Assembly (NCBI RefSeq): GCF_900111905.1
Contig: NZ_FOKM01000020.1
Coordinates: 51,542-115,541, forward strand
Length of the DNA: 64,000 nucleotides
Direction of reading: 5' to 3'
Source: Rhizobium sp. NFR07
Lineage (GTDB): Bacteria; Pseudomonadota; Alphaproteobacteria; Rhizobiales; Rhizobiaceae
Shown here piece after piece: positions 43,993 to 53,435 of the stretch (position 1 is the stretch's first letter; every line of letters starts with the position of its first letter). The notes under the pieces are model-generated. The model made no database searches. It worked only from the letters and a program-made list of their open reading frames with translations, and was not told the DNA's origin. The position numbers and the translations under genes were made by a program.

Positions 43993-44363
43993 TCAGCTGG
44001 GGCTTGGGCGATCAATTCTCGTCCGAGCCTCACCTTCAATCCCGGAAGTCGACAGGAGGGCGTCACGGATATTAGGCGTCCCGTAAGCACCTAGATGAAA
44101 CACTGTAAGTTGTCACAACTGTTATCCCGCACACGGTTGAAATAGGGAGTCGACGGTTCGTATCGGTTCAAGAGCAAGTCAGTTGCGTCGGCGGTGACGC
44201 TGCGATCCTCATGAGCCGAAGCCATCAATCAGATCCTAACTGGCAGTCAACGCTGATTCCTGGGCCAAGGGTCTTGCTGGAGCAATGGTACTCCTGGTGA
44301 TGCGGGCCTAAAATATCCCATGAAACAATAACCTCGTTGTGGAGTTACTCGCTCAGCATTTGA
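43993..44363. other. Intergenic region without a recognised gene
   Basis: About 370 bp between the SDR and LOV kinase genes. It holds one copy of the short dispersed repeat (44149-44175). I saw no clear terminator or promoter boxes. It is the likely place of the LOV-kinase promoter. Confidence 0.4.
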
Positions 44364-45401
44364 ATGAGGTTGCATGTGCCAGATAGCCCAGTCCATGGCG
44401 ACAAGCCTACGGCCGCTGCTCCACAGGGGATTCGTGATTACAAGGAGCTATCCGCCGCTGCATTTGAGAGAACGCGTATGCCGCTTGTCCTCACTGATGC
44501 CCGCCATCCCGATCACCCGATCATTCTTGCCAACAAGGCGTTTCTCAATCTGACGGGGTATGAGAGTAGAGAGGTACTTGGACGCAACTGCAGGTTTCTG
44601 CAGGGAGAGAATACGGATCGAACTGTTGTCGACCAACTTCGATATGCGATAGCCAGTGAGCTTGAGGCTACGGTCGACATTCTGAACTATAAGAAAGACG
44701 GAACGGCGTTCTGGAACGAGTTGCATATCAGCCCGATCAGAGATGACGATCAGCAGCTTGCCTACTACTTCGCCTCTCAGCTGGATGTGACTGATTTCCG
44801 GAAGATGAAGGAACTCGAGGCCTCCGAGCGTCGGTTGTTCATGGAGGTTGATCATCGAGCGCGAAATGCCCTCGCGATTGTGGAAAGCATTGTGCGTCTA
44901 AGCCGAGCAACTGAGCCGGCGGCTTATGCCATTGCGGTGCAGCGCCGCGTTCATGCGATTTCAACGGCGCACACTCTCCTTTCCGAAGCAGGTTGGGTTG
45001 CTGTCGACCTTCGTAGACTGATCCTGGCGCAGGTTCCGGATCCCCAGCAGAATGTCTGTGAATTCAAAGGGCCTGTCCTTTTTATTACGCCGGACGCCGT
45101 GCAGCCTCTCTCTCTCGCTTTCCATGAACTGGCAACCAACGCGCTGACGCATGGGACGGCGGCCGTCGGTAGGGGGTCTGTTGCCGTCGCATGGGACATT
45201 CAGCCGGGTGGCAGCGTCAAAATTACTTGGGCCGAGGAAACCCAACATTTCCGCGGCGATAAACCCAATGAAGGGTTCGGCACCAAGATTGTACGAACTC
45301 TCGTCGAACGACAACTTCATGGGCAGGTGGCCTGGAACTGGCGTGACAGTGGACTTCGTATCGATATCCACATTCCCCAAAAATTGACCCGCAGCTCGTG
45401 A
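44364..45401 (+). CDS. LOV-domain HWE histidine kinase (blue-light sensor)
   Basis: A 345-residue soluble sensor kinase. Residues 30-150 form a LOV domain with the photoactive motif GRNCRFLQG (Cys that binds FMN) and conserved N in DILNYKKDG and WNELHISPI. A J-alpha-like helix (DFRKMKELEASER) leads to the HWE kinase: H-box VDHRARNALAIVESIVRLSR, then HELATNALTHG and GFGTKIV. LOV-HWE kinases such as those of Brucella and Rhizobium use blue light to control attachment, exopolysaccharide and nodulation or virulence through a response regulator. None is adjacent. Confidence 0.93.
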   Translation: MRLHVPDSPVHGDKPTAAAPQGIRDYKELSAAAFERTRMPLVLTDARHPDHPIILANKAFLNLTGYESREVLGRNCRFLQGENTDRTVVDQLRYAIASELEATVDILNYKKDGTAFWNELHISPIRDDDQQLAYYFASQLDVTDFRKMKELEASERRLFMEVDHRARNALAIVESIVRLSRATEPAAYAIAVQRRVHAISTAHTLLSEAGWVAVDLRRLILAQVPDPQQNVCEFKGPVLFITPDAVQPLSLAFHELATNALTHGTAAVGRGSVAVAWDIQPGGSVKITWAEETQHFRGDKPNEGFGTKIVRTLVERQLHGQVAWNWRDSGLRIDIHIPQKLTRSS

Positions 45402-45610
45402 GCCGTTGTCGCAGTCGCTGAAGGGTTGTTGCGACCGACACTTTGACTGTTCAGTAGTCACTAGCCGGTTAAGACGCCTACCAGCCTATTGTCGTGATCC
45501 CGCGGTGTGTGTTCAACAGCCGAAACTTCTCGCATCACCTCAAAATATCATGAGCGCTTGTGGAACTATGGCTGCCCGCGGCGGTTCGCACCGCGATGAA
45601 AGGTGAACCA

Positions 45611-45751
45611 ATGACCGATAAAAAGCCTGACGCGGAAAGCGATGCCGGCAGAACTGGCGAGAACGCTGACGAAAATCGCAAAAAACTCGCAGAGGAGGCG
45701 AAGAAGGGCATAGATAAGGCAATGGGCAGAAAGCCACCCTCATCCTCTTAG
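45611..45751 (+). CDS. Small charged hypothetical protein
   Basis: 46 residues, MTDKKPDAESDAGRTGENAD followed by NRKKLAEEAKKGIDKAMGRK. Its ATG follows AAAGGTG. The composition is highly polar, so it is probably disordered. Similar short lysine-glutamate proteins often go with stress genes in rhizobia. No known function. Confidence 0.5.
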   Translation: MTDKKPDAESDAGRTGENADENRKKLAEEAKKGIDKAMGRKPPSSS

Positions 45752-46112
45752 TATCGAGATGGGTATCAACCGTCCGGCAAAGTTATTTGTCCAAGGCTAT
45801 GCATACCTGAAACTAACAGCTCTGCTCAAATTTGCCCTCGTGATTGGTGGACAAGAAGGTCTCATGGTCGATGAAAGTTCGAAAATGCTGTTACGTGCTG
45901 CTGCGGCCCACATACGACGGCAAGAGATACTGGCTTTTCGATCAGCGCTCTCCGTCCATCTCGCTTCAATACGGCAAGCGAAGACAAAATATTACACTGG
46001 TGTTGAAGATGACGACTTTTGCGCCGGCCATGCCTAGCCGTCTGCGCAGTTACGAAACCGTCACGCCAACCGTCGCGGATATCTGAAACAAATTAGATGA
46101 TAGGGATCTCAA
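45752..46112. other. Intergenic region with overlapping short frames
   Basis: About 360 bp upstream of the interrupted HAD gene. Two overlapping plus-strand frames (from 45759 and 45844) have no recognised motif. One contains VSWSMKVRKCCYVLLRPTYD and GKRYWLFDQRSPSI, the other a leucine-rich stretch. Neither has a ribosome site. I consider a gene here unproven. Confidence 0.35.
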
Positions 46113-46147
46113 ATGCTGGTCAAGGCAATCCTTTTCGATATCGATGG

Positions 46148-47505
46148 GATCGTGTCCCATGGAGTGGTGTAGCTGGATTTCATAGCCATCGGTGATTTCC
46201 GGTAGGGTCGGGTTGCTTAGAGCCAACCTGAGGGACACCACCGATGACCGACGACATGATGAACCTGCGCTCACTCGTTGAGAAGAGCGCCGACGCCGAT
46301 TTGCTGCGCGAGATGATCGGCTTTGCTGCCGAGAAGCTGATGGCGCTGGAGGTCGGCACGAAGACCGGTGCGGGCTATGGCGAGAAGAATGGCTTCCGAC
46401 TTGCCCAGCGCAACGGCTACCGCGACCGGGACTGGGAGACACGGGCGGGCACCGTCGAGCTGCGTATTCCCAAGCTTCGTACTGGCAGCTATTTCCCGAG
46501 CTTCCTGGAGCCGCGCCGGATGGCGGAGAAGGCTCTGACGGCTGTCATTCAGGAGGCTTACATCCAGGGTGTTTCGACCCGCTCGGTTGACGACCTCGTT
46601 AAGGCCATGGGCATGTCGGGCATTTCCAAGAGCCAGGTCTCCCGGCTGTGCGAGGAGATCGACGAGAAGGTGAAGGCCTTTCTCGACCGGCCTATCGAAG
46701 GCGAATGGCCCTACCTCTGGATTGACGCGACGTATTTGAAGGTCCGGCGTGGCGGGCGCATCGTCTCTGTTGCTGTCATCATTGCCGTCGGCGTCAACAC
46801 CGACGGCCGACGCGAAGTGCTCGGCATGGAGATCGGCACGTCCGAGGCCGAGGCGATCTGGACCGAGTTTCTTCGAAAGCTGACCAGGCGGGGTCTGCGT
46901 GGCGTCAAACTCGCCATCTCAGATGCGGATGAGGGCATCAAAGCCGCAGTATCGAAGGTGCTCTGCGCCACCTGGCAGCGCTGCAGGGTCCATTTCATGC
47001 GCAATGCTTTGGCCCATGCTGGAAAGAGCGGACGGCGCGTCGTCTCCGCCTTCATTGCCACGGCTTTCGCTCAGGACACGCCGGAGGCGGCAAGCACTCA
47101 GTGGCGCAACGTCGCCGACCAGATCAGGCCAAAGGTCCCGAAGCTCGCCAGTCTCATGGACAACGCTGAACAAGACGTACTCGCTTACATGACCTTTCCC
47201 AAGCAGCATTGGGCCAAACTTCACTCGACCAACCCCATCGAGCGACTGAACGGCGAGATCAAGCGGCGGACCGAGGTCGTCGGCATCTTCCCCAACGACG
47301 ACGCTATCGTGCGCCTGGTCGGTGCGCTGCTGCTGGAACACAACGATGAATGGGCCGTCCAGCGATCTCGCTATATGACACTGGAAACCATCGCCACGAT
47401 GAGCGATGATCCACTCATCAGCCTGCCAGCAGCAAGCTGATACTCATCCGGCCCTCTGGGATGAGCCGTGGTCGTCTAAGCTACACCACGTCCTGGGACA
47501 TGATC
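46148..47505 (+). mobile_element. IS256-family insertion sequence, complete
   Basis: 1358 bp bounded by imperfect inverted repeats of about 26 bp (GATCGTGTCCCATGG... at left; complement of GATCATGTCCCAGGA... at right, both leading into GTGGTGTAGCT). It is flanked by a perfect 8-bp target duplication ATCGATGG at 46140-46147 and 47506-47513, the length typical of IS256. It carries one intact transposase gene. Confidence 0.95.
46244..47440 (+). CDS. IS256-family transposase
   Basis: A 398-residue mutator-type DDE transposase. MMNLRSLVEKSADADLLREM at the start; catalytic D in YLWIDATYLKVRRGGR, second D in LAISDADEGIKAAV, and E in STNPIERLNGEIKRR, all present. The C/H-containing CRVHFMRNALAH stretch is also a family mark. 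Complete and probably active. Confidence 0.95.
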   Translation: MTDDMMNLRSLVEKSADADLLREMIGFAAEKLMALEVGTKTGAGYGEKNGFRLAQRNGYRDRDWETRAGTVELRIPKLRTGSYFPSFLEPRRMAEKALTAVIQEAYIQGVSTRSVDDLVKAMGMSGISKSQVSRLCEEIDEKVKAFLDRPIEGEWPYLWIDATYLKVRRGGRIVSVAVIIAVGVNTDGRREVLGMEIGTSEAEAIWTEFLRKLTRRGLRGVKLAISDADEGIKAAVSKVLCATWQRCRVHFMRNALAHAGKSGRRVVSAFIATAFAQDTPEAASTQWRNVADQIRPKVPKLASLMDNAEQDVLAYMTFPKQHWAKLHSTNPIERLNGEIKRRTEVVGIFPNDDAIVRLVGALLLEHNDEWAVQRSRYMTLETIATMSDDPLISLPAAS

Positions 47506-48186
47506 ATCGATGGCACGCTCGTGGACAGCAACGACCTGCACGTGCTTGCCTGGCGCGAGGCATTTGAGAGCATCGGAATAACCTTCTCAGAACCGGAAAT
47601 TCATGCTCAGATCGGCAAGGGTGCCGATATGCTGATACCCGCGCTCGTGCCGGACCTTGATGCCGCGACATGTCAGGAACTGGGAAAGTTGCAGGGCGAG
47701 ATTTTCCGTCGCAAGTATCGCGCGTCTGTCAAACCGTTCCGGCACGCTTTCGAGCTGCTTGCACATTCCAGTGAGTGTCAGCAGCAGGTCGTGCTGGCCT
47801 CTTCGGCTTCGCAGGATGATCTCAGTCACTATATGGAAGAACTGAATATCAGGGAGCTCGTGGCCGCCACGACAAGTGGCGGCGAAGTGGAAAACACCAA
47901 ACCGTCTCCCGATATCTTTTCGACCGCGCTGGCAAAATTGAAGGGTGTTACGGCCGAGGAAGTGATGGTGGTGGGGGATTCTCCCTACGACGTCGAGGCG
48001 GCCCGCAAAATTGGCATTTCCACAGTGGCGTTGCGGTCCGGAGGGTTTGCGGATGAGCTCCTGCGGAATGCTGGCGCGATTGCCATTTACGATGCCGTCG
48101 CTGCGCTGTTGTCGGATTACGCCAACTCCCCACTGGGTCATCATAGCGACTGACCGCTCTTGCCCTGTGGGACAGCGAGAAGCACG

Positions 48187-49071
48187 GTGAGTGAACTATC
48201 GGAAGACGAGATCGCTGTGCGCCGCATCCGACGAGCCGAGCGCCGTCAAAAACAGCGCGATGCCAATGTCACGCGCGCAGCCAGAATGCACGAACTTCGC
48301 ATATCGCGGCCCACGCTCGAACCAGTGGCGTCTGACCCGGTATCCGGATGCGTCCATATCGGCTGCTCCGGGTGGTATTACTGGCATTGGAAAGGGGCCA
48401 TGTATCCCTCCGACGTGCCATCGAGCCAATGGTTTTCGATCTACCAGGGCCGTTTCAAAACGGTCGAGCTGAACGCGCCGTTCTATTCCTGGCCGACAGT
48501 GGGTGCGGTTAAGACGTGGATCCGCCAGGGCGATCCGGGATTCATTTACTCGATCAAGGTCTGTGAGCTCATCACCCACATCAAGCGTTTCGATGAAACG
48601 GAAACCTTGATCCGGGATTTTGGTTACATCGCGGATATGCTCGGGCCTCAGATGGGGTGTTTCCTGTTCCAACTCCCACCTAGCGTCCGATATTCAGCCG
48701 AAACTCTTCACTCGATCCTTTCTCAGCTTGATCCGCGGCGTCGCAATGTCGTGGAATTTCGTCATAAAAGTTGGTGGAATGCGACGGTGTACGAAGCTTT
48801 CTCGTCCGTGGGTGTAATATTCTGCTCTTGCAGTGGCCCGAGGTTACCGGACGAACTCGTAAAGACCGCCGATGACATCTATGTCCGCTTTCACGGTGTG
48901 AGCCAGTGGTATCGTCACGACTACAGTGATCAAGAACTGCAGGTCTGGGCCGACCGAATTTTGAGCTCGTCTGCGAAAACCGTCTGGGTGTATCTCAACA
49001 ATGATCGCGACGGCCATTCCATCAGGAACGCGCAACGCCTTGCGGAGATGTTAAACGAGAAAGCAGGATAG
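48187..49071 (+). CDS. DUF72 protein (YecE-like)
   Basis: About 294 residues. An N-terminal basic extension (RRIRRAERRQKQRDANVTRA) precedes the DUF72 barrel: HIGCSGWYYWHWKGAMYPSD, FKTVELNAPFYSWPTVGAVK, GCFLFQLPPSVRYS, VVEFRHKSWWN, VYLNNDRDGHSIRNAQ. DUF72 is a TIM-barrel-like family of unknown activity, suspected to act on nucleic acids or metals. I choose the GTG 48187 start; an earlier one (48160) adds no conserved sequence. Confidence 0.88.
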   Translation: MSELSEDEIAVRRIRRAERRQKQRDANVTRAARMHELRISRPTLEPVASDPVSGCVHIGCSGWYYWHWKGAMYPSDVPSSQWFSIYQGRFKTVELNAPFYSWPTVGAVKTWIRQGDPGFIYSIKVCELITHIKRFDETETLIRDFGYIADMLGPQMGCFLFQLPPSVRYSAETLHSILSQLDPRRRNVVEFRHKSWWNATVYEAFSSVGVIFCSCSGPRLPDELVKTADDIYVRFHGVSQWYRHDYSDQELQVWADRILSSSAKTVWVYLNNDRDGHSIRNAQRLAEMLNEKAG

Positions 49072-49076
49072 AGAAG

Positions 49077-49535
49077 TCAGTCATCGCTGATCGAGGGCAG
49101 ATGGAGTTCGACCTCGCGGCGCTGCTTCGCCTCCATCGGCTCAACCTTGATATCCCAGAATTCCGAAGCCTCCTTGGGTTCGTCCTCCCATAGCCGCGTG
49201 TTGACGATGTTGTCGTCGACCTTAGCTCGCCGTTTGCCGCCTAGCCGGAGATATTCCTCGGCCAATTTCAGAGACGGAGTCTTTTCCTCCTCCCCGCCGT
49301 CCGCAGTTTCTGGCGCTTCGATAGCTGCAAGAACGGCGGCAAGCCTGTCGTGTTGTGGTCCCCTCGGCTCTTGCGCCAAGAATGAATCGACAGTGCTTCG
49401 TATTTCATGCCCACCCGACGCAGGATTTCCTCGATGTAGAACAAAAGCTTCACTGCTCTGCTCGTTACGTCCGAGGAACCATCGGTCACCGTTGGAACTC
49501 GTGGCAAATTCTTTCAGATTTTCCACTGCTATCAT
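49077..49535 (-). CDS. Hypothetical protein, rhizobial type
   Basis: 152 residues starting near MIAVENLKEFATSSNGDRWF with LGRNEQSSEAFVLHRGNPAS, then an acidic middle (APETADGGEEEKTPSLKLAE) and the end LWEDEPKEASEFWDIKVEPM. The N-terminal unit resembles a small family annotated only as hypothetical in rhizobia. It overlaps the desaturase gene at its start by 4 bp (coupled). Confidence 0.6.
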   Translation of the reverse strand: MIAVENLKEFATSSNGDRWFLGRNEQSSEAFVLHRGNPASGGHEIRSTVDSFLAQEPRGPQHDRLAAVLAAIEAPETADGGEEEKTPSLKLAEEYLRLGGKRRAKVDDNIVNTRLWEDEPKEASEFWDIKVEPMEAKQRREVELHLPSISDD

Positions 49536-50611
49536 CCTTTCTCGGAACGTCGGGCTTCAGGCGGCAACGCTGGTGGCGCACCTGTCTGTTGTGCCCGAGC
49601 TTCTTTCAAAGATATTAGTCGTTGTGCCCTCTCGTCCCACAAGACGAGTTTCACGCAGGCAAGGCTGTCACGAAGGCTGATCCGGCCCACATTCGCCAGT
49701 TCGGGGTAATCCCGTAGAATTTCGGGTAATCTGTAGAAGGGCACTTTGCTCGACAGATGGTGGATATGATGCATTCCGATGTTTCCAGTGATCCATCGCA
49801 GTGGCGCGGGGAGATTGTAGTAGGACGCTCCATGCATAGCTGCGTAAGGGAAATTCCAATCCGGCGGCCTCGACCAGTGCGTATCCTCGAACTGATGCTG
49901 AACGTAAAAAAGCCAGACACCGGCGGAACTGGCAATCAACACGATTGGCAGATGAACCAAGAGGAAAGGTACAAGTCCCACCGCCCAGATCAGCACGACA
50001 GCGAGCGCTGCAACAACGGCGTTCGTGGCGAGTGTCGACACCCAGGGAAGGGCGCCTGAGCGCATCAGTCCGAAAGGTAATCTTTGTTTGAACAGAAACA
50101 GGAATGCCGGGCCGAGACCGAACATTACGGCAGGATGCCGATAGATCCGATAACCGACCTTTCCCCGTGCAGACAGGGAATGATATTCGCGAACAGTGAG
50201 GGTCGTAATATCGCCAACCCCGCGTTCGTCGAGATTGCCGGCCGAGGCGTGGTGCTCGGCGTGGGCTCGACGCCAGTAATCGTAAGGTGTCAACGTCAGG
50301 ACGCCGATCGCTCTTCCGGTCCAGTCGTCCCAGCGACGACGACCGAAGAGGGAGCCATGCCCGCAGTCGTGTTGGAGCATGAAAAGCCTCAGCAGAAATC
50401 CGGCCGCCGGCACGATTAGAACCAGGCCTGGCCAGAACTCAAAATAGACGGCAAACCAAGTGCCGAGCCAAAGCAGCAGGAACGGTACGACTGTTACTGC
50501 AAGCTCGTAGACGCTGCGACGAACATCCGGCTGTCGATATTTCGCGAGGATCTTCAGCCAAGCTTTTTCGTTTGAGCCTGACTGTAGATCTGATGTGCCA
50601 GTCGCGCTCAT
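49532..50611 (-). CDS. Membrane fatty-acid desaturase
   Basis: A 359-residue integral membrane protein. Three histidine boxes bind the di-iron centre: HDCGHGS (residue 81), HAEHHAS (about 117) and HHIHH (about 283). Four to six hydrophobic segments lie between them. Such acyl-lipid desaturases insert a double bond into membrane fatty acids, which keeps membranes fluid in the cold and fits a stress-rich window. Homologues with this short pattern are often called delta-12 desaturases, but position is not predictable. Confidence 0.9.
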   Translation of the reverse strand: MSATGTSDLQSGSNEKAWLKILAKYRQPDVRRSVYELAVTVVPFLLLWLGTWFAVYFEFWPGLVLIVPAAGFLLRLFMLQHDCGHGSLFGRRRWDDWTGRAIGVLTLTPYDYWRRAHAEHHASAGNLDERGVGDITTLTVREYHSLSARGKVGYRIYRHPAVMFGLGPAFLFLFKQRLPFGLMRSGALPWVSTLATNAVVAALAVVLIWAVGLVPFLLVHLPIVLIASSAGVWLFYVQHQFEDTHWSRPPDWNFPYAAMHGASYYNLPAPLRWITGNIGMHHIHHLSSKVPFYRLPEILRDYPELANVGRISLRDSLACVKLVLWDERAQRLISLKEARAQQTGAPPALPPEARRSEKG

Positions 50612-50819
50612 TATTAAATTGCCTCAGTTTGTGGATGAAATTCCGTTTAGCGCGCAAGACTTTACGCGGTGCGAAGGATGGTGCGGTCCAATTACGATAC
50701 GAAACGATGCCAGTGTTACATCCCGTCTCGTGTTCGCATGCGGCATGCGCGAAGCCCCGTAACGGCTTGCGGCGGTATTGGGGAGAGAAGGTAGCTCTCG
50801 CTCCCGCTCATGATGACTG

Positions 50820-51029
50820 CTAGCCGCGAGAATTCTGCTCGTTTGGCTCGGCGGGATCGTAGTTCAGATCGAAATTCTTCTCAGGCTTTTTCCCAGGTGG
50901 GTCACGATGAACTGTCGCATCTTCCGAACCCGTGATCACGGTAGGTTTTGCACTGTGAACGCCGGTCGCTTTACGGTCTGCCTGCGAGGGCGCGTACTGG
51001 CCCTTGGCATCGTCTTCTGGGTTGCTCAT
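50820..51029 (-). CDS. Small polar hypothetical protein
   Basis: 69 residues, MSNPEDDAKGQYAPSQADRK, then VITGSEDATVHRDPPGKKPE, KNFDLNYDPAEPNEQNSRG. It is rich in D, P, E, N and K, so it is probably unstructured. The ATG follows an AGGAGAT-type site on the minus strand. No family recognised. Confidence 0.5.
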   Translation of the reverse strand: MSNPEDDAKGQYAPSQADRKATGVHSAKPTVITGSEDATVHRDPPGKKPEKNFDLNYDPAEPNEQNSRG

Positions 51030-51161
51030 ATTTCCATCTCCTCGTTAGAGACGTCGAACATCCCATTGGTTCACGAGTTCCGCGGCTTGAGAAAATATCT
51101 TTGCCCGATCACAGGTCGTGAACTCCGGGGGGCGAAAGCGGATGAAACCGTGTTTCGATAT

Positions 51162-52070
51162 CTACCTCAACAGTGTCCGCGAAGCGCTCATATCGTTTCG
51201 AATGGTTGTTGCCGCAATCGCCGCCTGCCCCATGGCGCTGGCTATCTGATCAAGGCCGGGCACCACATCTCCGGCAGCATAAAGCCCAGCAACGGTCGTC
51301 CTTTGATGAGAGTCGACCTGAATGCAGCCTGCATCGGTGAGGCTAGCGTCTAGAGTTTTGGCCAACTGAGATTGCGCCATCGATCCCATTGCCGCGTATA
51401 TCGACGAAAACGGCAGCTTTCGACCTGACACTTCAGCGACTATCCTGTCGGCCTCGATTTCAAGCATACTGATCGGTCCGATCACATGTCTAACTTTATA
51501 GGCAACTAGTCTCGAAAGCTGCTCGTCGGATAGGAGATGGTTCTCCTCCGGTGAGATCAATGTGACGTGCTGAGTGTAGCTTCGAAGGAAGGTCGCCTCA
51601 GCGAAACCGTTCTCTCCGGTACCGATGACGCCAACAACCGTGTCAGTCACTTCGTATCCATCGCAGACGGGGCAGTATCGGAGCAATCCTCGCGACAAAG
51701 CTTCCTTGTGAAGGCTTTCCGCCATGGCCGGCCTGTGGTTTACAACACCCGTCGCCAAGAGAACCGATTGCGCATGGACAAGTCTTCCGCCGGCTAAGGC
51801 CGAGAAGCCAGAAGGACCGGCCGTGAGGGAGGTAACGTTTCCTACCCGAAACTCCGCGCCATAGCGTGATGCCTGGCTGCGCATTATGATGACCAGGTCG
51901 CTGCCGGCGATCCCGTCGGGATAACCTGCGTGATTATGTGTCATCGGAATAGACATGGCGCGTCCCTGGCCACGATCAATGACAAGGACACGCAAGTGAA
52001 AACGCGCGAGATAGATTGCGGCGGTAAGACCGGCTGGTCCCCCGCCGATGACCAGGCAATCATACATCAT
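51162..52070 (-). CDS. Thioredoxin-reductase-like flavoprotein
   Basis: A 302-residue pyridine-nucleotide-disulfide oxidoreductase. FAD motif GGGPAGLTAAIYLARFHLRV, redox-active pair CPVCDGYE, NADPH loop GTGENGFAEATFL, and GLYAAGDVVPGLDQIASAMG near the end. It is shorter and more divergent than TrxB. Such proteins may reduce thioredoxin-like partners or act as an NAD(P)H oxidase-like enzyme. It lies 10 bp downstream of an alcohol dehydrogenase and likely belongs to the same operon. Confidence 0.88.
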   Translation of the reverse strand: MMYDCLVIGGGPAGLTAAIYLARFHLRVLVIDRGQGRAMSIPMTHNHAGYPDGIAGSDLVIIMRSQASRYGAEFRVGNVTSLTAGPSGFSALAGGRLVHAQSVLLATGVVNHRPAMAESLHKEALSRGLLRYCPVCDGYEVTDTVVGVIGTGENGFAEATFLRSYTQHVTLISPEENHLLSDEQLSRLVAYKVRHVIGPISMLEIEADRIVAEVSGRKLPFSSIYAAMGSMAQSQLAKTLDASLTDAGCIQVDSHQRTTVAGLYAAGDVVPGLDQIASAMGQAAIAATTIRNDMSASRTLLR

Positions 52071-52080
52071 GAACCGCGGC

Positions 52081-53256
52081 TCATGCTGTTAGAACCACTT
52101 TTATGCAGTTATCCTTCTTATCCCGGAAGGTTTCGTAGAGGGCTGGACCGTCCTCAAGTTTGGCACGGTGGGTTATAATAAAACTCGGATCGATCTCGCC
52201 TTCCTCGATGCGCCGTAGGAGATCGAGCGAGTAACGATTGACATGCGTCTGCCCGGTTCGAATGGTCAGCCCTTTGTTCATTGCTGCTCCAAAGGGAATT
52301 TTGTCTAGAAACCCACCATAAACCCCAGGGACCGAGACGACACCACCCGGACGGCATGCCATGATCGCGGCGCGCAGAGCGTGAGGGCGATCGGTCCCAA
52401 GCAGTGTCGCGGCTTTTACCTTATCGATCACGGCGTCGAAAGATGCGGTGGCATGGGATTCAGCGCCGACAGCGTCGATGCACTTGTCGGCGCCGTGACC
52501 GCCGGTCAATTCCTTGATCCTGTCTGGGATGGTCGCATCCTCATCGTCGAAATTGATGATCTCGGCGCCAGCTTCCTGAGCCATTGCGAGTCGCTCGGGG
52601 ACATTGTCGATCGCAATCACGCGAGCGGCACCTTGCATTAGAGCACTCTTGATGCAGAACTGACCCACGGGTCCGCAGCCCCAGATGGCAACGATATCTG
52701 ACGGTTCGATTTCGCAGTTGGCTGCCGCCATCCAACCTGTCGGAAAGATATCGCCAAGGAATAAAGCCTGCTCGTCGCTCATACCGTTTGGAATGATAAT
52801 CGGCGAGACATCGGCATAGGGAACGCGGACGTACTCCGCCTGGCCGCCGGGATATGCGCCTGTAAGATGGGAATAACCAAAGAGGCCGGCCGTTGGATAT
52901 CCGAAGGCCTTCGTAGCATTGTCGGCGTTTCGATTGGTCCGTTCGCAAACCGACCAGTTGCCTTTCAAGCACTGCTGGCATTCGCCGCAGCAGATCGTGA
53001 AAGGTACAACGACGCGATCGCCGACCTTGAGCTTTTTGTTGTCCCGACCGACATCGACAACTTCACCCATGAATTCGTGGCCAAGTATGTCGCCTTTTTC
53101 CATAAATGGAATGTATCCGTCCATGAGATGGAGATCCGAGCCGCAAATCGCACAAGCAGTCATCTTGATGATGACATCTCGGCCATCCTCGATTTTGGGA
53201 TCTGGGACGCTGTCGCAGCGTATATCGCCCTTACCGTGCCAGCAAAGTGCCTTCAT
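52081..53256 (-). CDS. Zinc-dependent alcohol/formaldehyde dehydrogenase-like protein
   Basis: A 391-residue zinc-type medium-chain dehydrogenase. Catalytic zinc ligands: C in TACAICGSDLHLMDGY and H in ILGHEFMGEVVDVG. Structural zinc cysteines lie in CCGECQQCLKGNWSVCERTN. The cofactor loop is WGCGPVGQFCIKSAL. The long form with the AYPGGQAEYVRVPYAD segment fits glutathione-independent formaldehyde dehydrogenase and related enzymes. ATG 53256 follows AAGGAG; the longer upstream frame has no site. Confidence 0.9.
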   Translation of the reverse strand: MKALCWHGKGDIRCDSVPDPKIEDGRDVIIKMTACAICGSDLHLMDGYIPFMEKGDILGHEFMGEVVDVGRDNKKLKVGDRVVVPFTICCGECQQCLKGNWSVCERTNRNADNATKAFGYPTAGLFGYSHLTGAYPGGQAEYVRVPYADVSPIIIPNGMSDEQALFLGDIFPTGWMAAANCEIEPSDIVAIWGCGPVGQFCIKSALMQGAARVIAIDNVPERLAMAQEAGAEIINFDDEDATIPDRIKELTGGHGADKCIDAVGAESHATASFDAVIDKVKAATLLGTDRPHALRAAIMACRPGGVVSVPGVYGGFLDKIPFGAAMNKGLTIRTGQTHVNRYSLDLLRRIEEGEIDPSFIITHRAKLEDGPALYETFRDKKDNCIKVVLTA

Positions 53257-53435
53257 TTGAATGTCTCCTTTTGAACATTGGGTCAACGGCGCCCAATGCG
53301 CGGATTTACGGGTGGGTACGAGAGTGCGACCAAGTGAATGGTGGAGTTTGGCAAACGGAGACCCGGCGGGAAGTCGGGGATGTGCCAAATGATCGGCGCC
53401 ATCTGCAGAACCATGCTTCGCATCGAAAGCAGCTA

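Larger units (their letters stand above)
46113..48153 (+). pseudogene. HAD-family phosphatase gene interrupted by an IS256-type element
   Basis: The gene starts at ATG 46113 (MLVKAILFDIDG) and is cut at 46147. It resumes at 47514 with TLVDSNDLHVLAWREAFESI. Removing the element and one 8-bp target copy joins the halves in frame to give DIDGTLVDS, the HAD nucleophile motif. Further motifs are VLASSASQDDLSHYM, TKPSPDIFSTALAKLKGV and MVVGDSPYDVEAARKIG. The intact protein would be about 225 residues, a phosphoglycolate-phosphatase/beta-phosphoglucomutase-like enzyme. Without the element it has no other lesions, so the insertion is recent. Confidence 0.92.
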
